Part shown: one piece after another, positions 9,105 through 16,091 of the stretch | Numbering within the stretch: the stretch's first letter is position 1 | How the letters are laid out: every line of letters starts with the position of its first letter | NCBI RefSeq assembly: GCF_007991615.1 | Contig: NZ_BJYR01000016.1 | Span: 1 to 64,000, forward strand | DNA length: 64,000 nt | Direction of reading: 5' to 3' | Source of the DNA: Novosphingobium sediminis | GTDB taxonomy: Bacteria > Pseudomonadota > Alphaproteobacteria > Sphingomonadales > Sphingomonadaceae | Position numbers and translations under genes: made by a program | The notes under the pieces: generated by a model | What the model was told of the DNA's origin: nothing | Database searches by the model: none | Seen by the model: only the letters and a program-made list of their open reading frames with translations

Positions 9105-10114
9105 TCGGTTCACTTGCTCACGTGGTACTGCGAGAAGTACCCGCCGAACTTCTGGCTGGCGTAGCATCGGGCCAATACCGCGTGGCAGGTTCGATAATCC
9201 AGTCAGTTTCTTCAGGACGGGTTGTCGGGCATCTACAAGAGACGTCGGCAATATCGTCTCTGCTGAACTTCAGCCCACTCAGCCTGCCGCAAATGGCGAT
9301 TGATGCAGTTTCCGTCGTCCAGAATGAGCAGATCAAGGCTGCGATATCTGTCGTTCAGTCGCTACAAATCGCGAACCTCGTGGCCAGTGGCATGGGTATT
9401 GGTGTTTCCGTAGCTGGTGCCGCGATCTTGGCGAAGCGAATCGCCAGGGTAGAGGAGAAGGTCGACGCGATCCTCCCAAACCTTGCTGCGATTGTGCGGG
9501 GACTGGAAGCCATGCGAGTCGAGAGAATCACGGAGGATTTCACACGACTTCGAACATTGGTGGGTCAGGTCGAAGAGGCTTGGCTGCCATCGGCATCACA
9601 AAGAGAATGGATTGCAATTGCACGGGATGCACATTTTCTGGCGGATAGCTTCGAACGCCGCGCTCGAGAGCTAGGCGCTGCGAGCGATGTGCTCAACACC
9701 GAACCATTGGTCGAAGCTTTCGCTCTCGCCTCAGGGCTGCGTGTCACCGCCCGGATGGCATCCTGCCAAGACGATATGGCCAGGGAGGCTGCGAGCTCTC
9801 GGGCACTCACACTGGTACAGTTGGGAGAGGCGATCCAGTTAGCCCCTCTCGCTCTTGCTCACGCGCCAATGGAAACCGCTGGCACGTCTACGTGGTTAGA
9901 TCTCTTGGAGCAGAAGGCAGACGACCTGCGCTCAACAGTTGCTCGAGTGCGCGAGCGCGAGATCGCCGCTGCCGGCACAGCTGAGACTCTCCATGAGCTG
10001 GCACGCCAAGGGGTATCCGGTCGAGAATGGCTCGATACCGCGAAATCCGAGGGGCACAATCCCCTGCTGTTTCTCCCCGTCCGCGATGTCAACGCGCCAG
10101 AGCAAACCCGGTGA
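9101..10114 (+). CDS. Membrane-associated protein, second of a coupled pair
   Basis: A 337-residue protein whose start codon overlaps the stop of the preceding membrane protein (ATGA), which implies coupled translation. One hydrophobic segment at about residues 90-110 (GMGIGVSVAGAAILA) is followed directly by a predicted coiled coil (ARVEEKVDAILPNLAAIVRGLEA), then a long alpha-helical region rich in Ala, Glu and Arg. No catalytic motif is visible. The layout of one membrane anchor, a coiled coil and a helical cytoplasmic body would suit a regulatory or scaffolding partner of the first protein. I do not recognise the family. The 114 bases downstream hold only a doubtful 18-codon reading frame. 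Confidence 0.6.
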   Translation: MIGSLAHVVLREVPAELLAGVASGQYRVAGSIIQSVSSGRVVGHLQETSAISSLLNFSPLSLPQMAIDAVSVVQNEQIKAAISVVQSLQIANLVASGMGIGVSVAGAAILAKRIARVEEKVDAILPNLAAIVRGLEAMRVERITEDFTRLRTLVGQVEEAWLPSASQREWIAIARDAHFLADSFERRARELGAASDVLNTEPLVEAFALASGLRVTARMASCQDDMAREAASSRALTLVQLGEAIQLAPLALAHAPMETAGTSTWLDLLEQKADDLRSTVARVREREIAAAGTAETLHELARQGVSGREWLDTAKSEGHNPLLFLPVRDVNAPEQTR

Positions 10115-10152
10115 CAAGGCACGCAGGCGATCGAACCAGGAGGTGGGTTCGC

Positions 10153-10209
10153 ATGTTCTCTGAAAGCGAGGGTGGCCTGGTTTGCGATAATTTCATCCCG
10201 GTTCGTTGA
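10153..10209 (+). CDS. Possible 18-residue peptide
   Basis: A short frame, ATG to TGA, encoding MFSESEGGLVCDNFIPVR. It is listed because an AGGAGG ribosome-binding site lies about 9 bases upstream, unusually strong for this region, and it fills the gap before the next gene. It could be a leader peptide for the gene at 10229, or chance. There is no homology evidence. Confidence 0.15.
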   Translation: MFSESEGGLVCDNFIPVR

Positions 10210-10228
10210 TTAGGGAAAGGCAGATTGG

Positions 10229-10885
10229 ATGGCCGGGCCGAGCGAAGTGATCACGGCTGTCGAAATGGCCGAGGCCAGCGGGATAGACCCCAAGCGACTA
10301 CGAGCAGCCCTTCGAGCTGCACACCTCCAATGGCATCCGCACAACGGACGCTGGGAGGCCGTGCGAGGGAGCGATCAGCATCGAGACATGGAACGGGTCA
10401 TGGCGCAGCTATGCGGAGGGAGTGTCAGGCTCCGATCGACGTTAAAGGCTGTAATGGGCGCTTCCGAAGCCGCAATTCGCGACGAGCAGTACGTGCTCGA
10501 TCTCTGCGACGCAGTTATCGGGCTGAAGGCCGTCCGGCAGCATTGCTTTCCGTTTCTGACCGGAGATCCAGATCGGCGTGGTTACCGAAAGCCATTGCCT
10601 GTCGATGGCTTTTATCCGGCTCTTGGCCTCGTCGTGGAATATCATGAGCGCCAACACCGCGAACGCGTCAGCTTCTTCGACGACAAGCCAACGGTATCTG
10701 GCGTGCCTCGAGCCGACCAGCGCCGACGATATGATGAGCGCCGCGCCGATTTGCTTCCGAGGCATGGCTACAGTTTGGTCGTTCTCAATGTGGATGAATT
10801 TGCACACGATAGGGCCAAGCGCCTGCTCAGGACCACTCAAGATCAGGCTGTTGTCAGCCGCCGCCTTGCACGTTTTATCGGCTGA
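10229..10885 (+). CDS. Vsr/restriction-endonuclease-fold nuclease candidate
   Basis: A 218-residue protein. The N-terminal 60 residues look like a small DNA-binding helical domain. The C-terminal half has the layout of Vsr-like and homing-type nucleases of the restriction-endonuclease fold: LPVDGFYP (Asp126), a strand LVVEYHERQH (Glu137, Gln142, His143), then RYDERRADLLPRHGYSLVVLNVDEF, where a basic helix is followed by a strand ending in Asp-Glu-Phe. In the family the Asp and Glu/His residues hold metal for DNA cleavage. It is probably a DNA nuclease acting on mismatches or a specific site, with no methylase partner in view. Specificity is unknown. Confidence 0.6.
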   Translation: MAGPSEVITAVEMAEASGIDPKRLRAALRAAHLQWHPHNGRWEAVRGSDQHRDMERVMAQLCGGSVRLRSTLKAVMGASEAAIRDEQYVLDLCDAVIGLKAVRQHCFPFLTGDPDRRGYRKPLPVDGFYPALGLVVEYHERQHRERVSFFDDKPTVSGVPRADQRRRYDERRADLLPRHGYSLVVLNVDEFAHDRAKRLLRTTQDQAVVSRRLARFIG

Positions 10886-10913
10886 TTAATGGATATTGGG
10901 GCAATGGTGCAAA

Positions 10914-11690
10914 ATGGCCAATGAACCTCGCACTCCACGTCTTGCTGTCTTGATTGACGCAGACAATGCATCTTCCCGGATCGCGCCGCGCCTTTTTGAA
11001 GAGATTGCAAAGATCGGTGAAGCAAGTGTCCGCCGCATTTACGGTGATTTCTCCGGCACTCGGCTTAAATCCTGGGCCGACGTTCTCGCCACACATGCGA
11101 TCAAGGCGCACCAGAACTTTGCATATACCAGCGGCAAGAATGCCTCGGATATTGCTTTGGTCATCGACGCGATGGATCTTTTGCACACCGGTCGTTTCGA
11201 CGGGTTTTGCCTTGTCTCTTCGGACAGTGATTTTACCGGTCTCGCCTCGCGCATTCGTGAGCAAGGTATCGATGTCTACGGCTTCGGAGAGCAGAAAACT
11301 CCCGAGAGCTTCCGACAAGCGTGTCGCCGCTTCATTTACACTGAGAACCTGCTGCCAGAGGCGCCAACGTCAGATGAGCCAGGCCGACAGGATGCCCGTC
11401 CGGCTAGTGTAAAGAAGTCGCCCACTGCTGCGGCACCTTTGATCCGAACTGCCATCTCACAGCTCGATGATGAAGGGGGCTGGGTGCCTCTTGGGCGGGT
11501 GGGCCAACGCCTTGCGGCGCTCGCCTCCGACTTTGACCCCCGAACCTATGGTGAAGGCAAACTGAGCGATTTGGTCGAGAAGGCAGGCAGCTTTGAATCA
11601 CGCAGAACTGAAACAGGGCATTTGCAAATCCGGGTCTCTCCGTCTGGGAAGGCGGGCCAGCCTAAAGCAAAGAAGGCAAAATCCGGATGA
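10914..11690 (+). CDS. NYN-domain ribonuclease with LOTUS/OST-HTH domain
   Basis: A 258-residue protein. The ATG at 10914 is chosen over an in-frame TTG at 10896 because the conserved fold starts at once (RLAVLIDADNAS). The first 140 residues are a NYN (LabA/DUF88-type PIN-like) domain. The visible acidic residues are the Asp pair in IDADN, the Asp in KNASDIALVIDAMD and the SSDSDF motif that completes the metal site. The C-terminal 75 residues (about 175-250), with GGWVPLGRVGQRL and a small basic end, match the OST-HTH/LOTUS domain, which binds RNA. Such proteins are likely RNA-cleaving; their bacterial targets are unknown. Confidence 0.85.
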   Translation: MANEPRTPRLAVLIDADNASSRIAPRLFEEIAKIGEASVRRIYGDFSGTRLKSWADVLATHAIKAHQNFAYTSGKNASDIALVIDAMDLLHTGRFDGFCLVSSDSDFTGLASRIREQGIDVYGFGEQKTPESFRQACRRFIYTENLLPEAPTSDEPGRQDARPASVKKSPTAAAPLIRTAISQLDDEGGWVPLGRVGQRLAALASDFDPRTYGEGKLSDLVEKAGSFESRRTETGHLQIRVSPSGKAGQPKAKKAKSG

Positions 11691-11786
11691 AAGTCCCGGC
11701 TTCCCCCTTTGCGCCAACCAATAGCTGTAGGATGCCCTTAACCACGTGCGACCGATAATGTCGTACATGGCTCATATCAAAGCGCC

Positions 11787-13250
11787 ATGAGCAGAAATCT
11801 TCGAACAAGCACCACTGATCCGATCCAGATCCCAACCCTTTCGGCCGCGTCAGGACGCATCGGCATCTCCTTTTGTCCCGGTAAGCAAGGGCCTGCGCTC
11901 GCTGGCTTTGAGTGGAAGCGTGACCTTGCGGCGGATCTGGACGCGGTGCGTGAGTGGGGGGCCGCCGCTGTCGTCTCTCTTATTGAAAAGCACGAAATCG
12001 AGCTGCTGGGGGTCGCAGATCTGGAGACTGCGGTTGCTGCTCGCGGGATGGAATGGTTTCATCTCCCGATCCCCGACGTCACGGCGCCTGGCGAGGAATT
12101 CGAGCAACGATGGCACCAGTCCGGAGCCCGACTGCGCAGTCTCCTCACCAACGGGGAGAGCATCTTTCTCCATTGCCGGGGAGGATTGGGCCGGGCCGGC
12201 ACTGTGGCAGCGAGACTGCTCATCGAACTCGGCATCACCGGCGCCGATACCGCAATCGCCACAGTACGACAGGTCAGGCCGGGCGCTATCGAGACGAGAT
12301 CGCAGGAAGATCACCTTCGAGCGATCGAGCGCATTTACGATCGGTCCATTGGATGTCTCATTGGTCTAGCGGTCGGTGATGCTTTGGGCACGACCCTCGA
12401 GTTCAAGCCGCGGGACACCTATCCCCACATCACAGATATGGTCGGGGGAGGGCCGTTCGGCTTGGACGCGGGGACTTGGACCGATGATACGTCCATGGCC
12501 CTTGCGCTTGGAGAGGCTCTTCTGGCCAGCGCAGCAAAAGGCTCGGCCTTCGAACCGGAAGAAGCACAGCGGCGGTTCATCGATTGGTGGCGGAACGGCG
12601 CCTTCAGCCCCACGGGAAGTTGTTTCGATATTGGCATTGCAACTCGCCAAGCCCTTGCACGCTTCGAGGAAACTGGCGACCCGATTGCCGGCTCGACCGA
12701 TCTGCATTCAGCAGGCAACGGCTCACTAATGAGGCTTGCGCCTGTTGCGATTTGGGGGATCCGGCAGGATCCCGCTGTCGTAACGCGAGTAGCCCGCCGA
12801 CAGAGCATGACCACGCACGCTGCAGACGCGTGCCTCGACGCCTGTGAAGCGTATGCACTAGTCTTGCGGGCGGTTATCCTAGGTGCGGACGTTGAGGAGG
12901 CCCTGGCGGTTCCAGCGGACGGATTTGGGCCTGTGATCGGCCCAATCATGGCCGGTAGCTGGCGTGGGAAAACGCGGGATCAGATTTCCAGCAGCGGCTT
13001 CGTGGCGCACAGCCTCGAAGCAGCGATCTGGTCCGTTGCAAACACCAGGAGCTTCGATGAAGCCGTGCTGTTGGCAGCTAACCTCGGTTATGATGCCGAT
13101 ACCACTGCTGCCATTGCCGGCCAGTTGGCTGGTGCGATCTATGGCGCTTCTTCAATTCGGCAGTCGTGGCTCGATAAGCTGGCCTGGCGCGACGAGATTG
13201 AGTCTCTCGCTCGCCGCTTGGCTTTCCCGACGGCTTCGCGGCTAGGCTAG
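11787..13250 (+). CDS. Tyrosine phosphatase fused to ADP-ribosylglycohydrolase (DraG family)
   Basis: A 487-residue two-domain protein. Residues 20-185 form a CDKN3-like dual-specificity phosphatase with the P-loop HCRGGLGRAGT (129-139; nucleophile Cys130, Arg136) and a candidate general acid in IPDVTAPGEE. Residues 190-485 form a DraG/ARH domain: GDALG (197-201), WTDDTSMA (Asp233, Asp234) and GYDADTTAA (Asp436, Asp438), which together hold the two metal ions that remove ADP-ribose from modified residues. The fusion may reverse two modifications on one target, or detoxify an ADP-ribose compound; this is inference. No ADP-ribosyltransferase gene is visible in the window. It stands alone between the NYN gene and a convergent gene. 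Confidence 0.9.
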   Translation: MSRNLRTSTTDPIQIPTLSAASGRIGISFCPGKQGPALAGFEWKRDLAADLDAVREWGAAAVVSLIEKHEIELLGVADLETAVAARGMEWFHLPIPDVTAPGEEFEQRWHQSGARLRSLLTNGESIFLHCRGGLGRAGTVAARLLIELGITGADTAIATVRQVRPGAIETRSQEDHLRAIERIYDRSIGCLIGLAVGDALGTTLEFKPRDTYPHITDMVGGGPFGLDAGTWTDDTSMALALGEALLASAAKGSAFEPEEAQRRFIDWWRNGAFSPTGSCFDIGIATRQALARFEETGDPIAGSTDLHSAGNGSLMRLAPVAIWGIRQDPAVVTRVARRQSMTTHAADACLDACEAYALVLRAVILGADVEEALAVPADGFGPVIGPIMAGSWRGKTRDQISSSGFVAHSLEAAIWSVANTRSFDEAVLLAANLGYDADTTAAIAGQLAGAIYGASSIRQSWLDKLAWRDEIESLARRLAFPTASRLG

Positions 13251-13285
13251 CGAAGGCATTCCCATCGCCGGCTCATGATTGATGG

Positions 13286-14509
13286 TCACCAGTACGATTT
13301 TGGGTAAAACCCGCGATCATCGTCAGCTCCAAAGATATGTTGCTCCTGAAACAGTTCGTCCAGGCCAGCCGCACTTAACCTCTGATCGGCTGCAGACAGC
13401 TTCGTCCGGGCCCAGGCCACGAATTCGGCGACACGAGTGGCCTGTTCGTCCGCAAGTTCCTCCTCCAATCTTGTAACAAAAGCCGCCAGGCGATCTCTGC
13501 GTTCGAGACGGGCAAACACATCCTCAATGACCTTGTCCCTGCGCTCGGCAATGTAGGCCAGCCGTTGGGCTTCGATTCGGCGTCGTTTCGCCTCCTCCTC
13601 TCGTAGCCGCGCCTCTTCCGCTTTCTGGTCGTCTTCTGCCTTTGCGGCAGCCAGAACGGCGAGCCCAACAGCAATGTCTGGCGCCAAATTCTCAAGTCGT
13701 TGGAGCTTGGCGTCTTTGAATGCTCTGCGAACCTGCGACGCGTACCGTAGGTGGATATCAAACTCGAAGGCTAGCTGACCGGTGGGTATGTAGTCCCATT
13801 CCGGTCGTCCAAAACTGAAGCTGTGAGGCGTCCAATCGCTGCGGCTCCAATCCCGCGATCGCCGTCGCTGACGACGCTCGTCTTCGGCGATCTCCTCAGG
13901 TGTCAGAACATGCTTGATGCGTTTGTAGGCTTCCTTGATGGCGAACGGGATAGCCACGGAGCCGTTGGTGAAAGTCGCCTTGCTTGCCTTTGCGGAAAGC
14001 TCAAATCCTTGGGCCTTAGCGGCAGCTACGATCTGGAGGAGACACAACTCTGCCCGGTCGATTGAAGCCGGAGCCAGTTCGAGATGGACATATCCTTCCG
14101 ACGAAAGGGTGACGATGCCGGTGTTTCCGGGCTTTGCCTTTCGCAGCTTGTCGAAGCTCTTTTGCACCAAGGGATGCGAGAGCACCTCTCCCGACAGATC
14201 CAGTTCTGACGCCTTTATACGTGCTTGTTCTCGTGCCGACGCTAAGTTGCCAGGTTCTTGCCGGACCTCACCACTTGCTATGACTACTGTGAGGGCTACC
14301 CCAGCTTTGGCCTTCGGAAGCGGAATTCGCTTCACTTTGTGGCCGGCGGCATGCTTGGCCCACCAGCCGAGAGGTGGGTTGGGGATGTCGTGCTTTCTGC
14401 ATATCTTGTGAAGTGCAACGTCCGACAGTCTGAAATCCTTGGCTAGGTGCGTCATCGGCTTTGACCAGACTAGCTCATAGAATTCTTCGCGGGTGAACCT
14501 TTGGCTCAT
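13286..14509 (-). CDS. Unknown protein with HTH-like N-terminus, at island edge
   Basis: A 407-residue protein with start ATG 14509 (MSQRFTREEF). The first 70 residues (FTREEFYELVWSKPMTHLAK and a following DVALHKICRKHDIPNPPLGWW) look like a helix-turn-helix of a type I have seen in proteins of unknown function on mobile islands. A long charged region with alternating Glu, Lys and Arg at residues 290-340 is a probable coiled coil. No catalytic motif is visible. It is the last gene before the tRNA-Lys, where integrases often sit, but it has no recombinase signature. A DNA-binding role is inferred from the N-terminus only. Confidence 0.55.
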   Translation of the reverse strand: MSQRFTREEFYELVWSKPMTHLAKDFRLSDVALHKICRKHDIPNPPLGWWAKHAAGHKVKRIPLPKAKAGVALTVVIASGEVRQEPGNLASAREQARIKASELDLSGEVLSHPLVQKSFDKLRKAKPGNTGIVTLSSEGYVHLELAPASIDRAELCLLQIVAAAKAQGFELSAKASKATFTNGSVAIPFAIKEAYKRIKHVLTPEEIAEDERRQRRRSRDWSRSDWTPHSFSFGRPEWDYIPTGQLAFEFDIHLRYASQVRRAFKDAKLQRLENLAPDIAVGLAVLAAAKAEDDQKAEEARLREEEAKRRRIEAQRLAYIAERRDKVIEDVFARLERRDRLAAFVTRLEEELADEQATRVAEFVAWARTKLSAADQRLSAAGLDELFQEQHIFGADDDRGFYPKSYW

Positions 14510-14818
14510 CTCGGCGGATCTCCAGCCTTGCAAACAGGTATGTGCGGCACGAAGCAGAGCGTCAGACTATGCGACAAGCGGCTCTCGCACGGGCATCTGT
14601 CGAAACTCTGCGAACTAAAAACTACCTTCGTAGCTCCAGCGCTATCGCAGCCGTCCTTGCGATTCCGAATGCGTCCACATCCAGGACGCGACAAACTGCC
14701 AAAGCGATCAAGCCAATCGTATATCTACGCTGCTACCTAGAGAGCTACCTAGTAGAGCAAAGGGAGGCGAGCGCAAGGCTCCGGGCGCCCGCTAAACCAT
14801 TCAACTTATTGAGGAAAG
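14510..14818. other. Gene-free stretch between island and tRNA-Lys
   Basis: About 300 bases without a convincing gene. It contains a close direct repeat (GCTACCTAG at about 14734 and 14749, separated by AGA) just left of the tRNA. This is where an attachment site or integrase footprint would be expected, but the second attachment copy would lie outside the window. Confidence 0.4.
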
Positions 14819-14894
<76 letters not shown>

Positions 14895-14972
14895 ACACCG
14901 TACCGCTTCCGGCAACCGGGAGCGGCCCCTTTAGCGATTTCTCGGAGGCTGCCAAGCCCCAAATTTGAAAAA

Positions 14973-16088
14973 TTATCTGATGCCCCCGTCGCGGGTACGT
15001 GACCAGCGGTCTACGGCCATCAGGGTGCCGATGCAGAGCATGTTGGTCATCATCGAGGAACCGCCGTGGCTGACGAAGGGCAGGGGGATTCCCACCACCG
15101 GCGCGAGGCCCATCACCATCATCAGATTGATGCACACGTAGAAGAAGATCGTGGTCACCATGCCCGCCGCGAGGAGGCGCGAGAATCGGTCTGGCGCGCG
15201 CAAGGCGACATTGAGGCCCCAGCGCAGCACCAGCGCGAATACGCAGAGCACGAAGAAGCCGCCGATCATGCCCCACTCTTCCGCCATCGTCGCAAAGACG
15301 AAATCGGTGTGCGCTTCGGGCAGGTAATCGAGGTGGCTCTGCGAACCTTGCCCGAAGCCCTTGCCGAACAGGCCGCCCGATCCAATCGCGATCTTGGACT
15401 GCGTGATGTGATAGCCCGAACCCAGCGGATCGCTTTCGGGATCAAGGAACACCAGCACGCGCTTGCGCTGGTAATCGTGCAGCACGGTGAAGAAGGCGAG
15501 CGGCGCGGCGACTGCGACCGTCGCGCCGCCGGTTATGAACAGCCACAGCGGCAGCCCCGCAAGGAACATGATGACGACCGCGCCGAAACTGATCGCAAGG
15601 CCGGTGCCGAGATCGGGCTGCAGCATCACGAGCCCGGCGGGCAGGCCTAGCAGCACCACCGCCGGCGCAATCGCGCGCCAGGTGCGGATTTCGCTCGGCG
15701 GCAGCACGCTGTAGAACCATGCCAGCACCAGCACGATGCCCGGCTTCATCAGTTCGGATGGCTGCAACTGCATGAAGCCCAGATTGAGCCAGCGCTGGCT
15801 TCCCCCGCCAACCCGCCCAATCAGTTCGACCAGCACGAGCAGCACGCAAAGCAGCGCATAAGAAGGCAGTGCCGCGTTCTTGAACCACGTCTGCGGGATG
15901 CGCGAGATCACCATCGCCATTCCGAGGAACACCACGAAACGCACCACGTGGAGCAGCGCCCACGGCATGAGATGCCCGCCCGCTGCCGAATAGAGCACGG
16001 CGCCGCCGAACACGACGAGCGCCGAGAGCGGGAGGATCACGCCCCACGGCTGGCGGGCGATGAACGCCGGGATATAGGCGCGCTGCAT
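14973..16088 (-). CDS. rodA: Peptidoglycan glycosyltransferase RodA
   Basis: A 371-residue membrane protein of the SEDS (FtsW/RodA) family, which polymerises lipid II into glycan strands during cell elongation together with PBP2. About ten hydrophobic segments are visible. Family landmarks include GGGSQRWLNLGFMQLQPSE near residue 100, LPLWLFITGG, and the C-terminal GIPLPFVSHGGSSMMTN motif. The start at ATG 16088 is 3 bases beyond the mrdA stop, so it is the last gene of the mreB-mreC-mreD-mrdA-rodA order. The neighbour mrdA encodes the transpeptidase partner. Length is normal for RodA. Confidence 0.95.
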   Translation of the reverse strand: MQRAYIPAFIARQPWGVILPLSALVVFGGAVLYSAAGGHLMPWALLHVVRFVVFLGMAMVISRIPQTWFKNAALPSYALLCVLLVLVELIGRVGGGSQRWLNLGFMQLQPSELMKPGIVLVLAWFYSVLPPSEIRTWRAIAPAVVLLGLPAGLVMLQPDLGTGLAISFGAVVIMFLAGLPLWLFITGGATVAVAAPLAFFTVLHDYQRKRVLVFLDPESDPLGSGYHITQSKIAIGSGGLFGKGFGQGSQSHLDYLPEAHTDFVFATMAEEWGMIGGFFVLCVFALVLRWGLNVALRAPDRFSRLLAAGMVTTIFFYVCINLMMVMGLAPVVGIPLPFVSHGGSSMMTNMLCIGTLMAVDRWSRTRDGGIR

Positions 16089-16091
16089 GTC

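Noticed and set aside
1-14818. Prophage or integrative element with a recombinase
   Set aside because: No integrase, transposase, capsid or terminase pattern is visible; the island is inferred from the tRNA end and gene content only.
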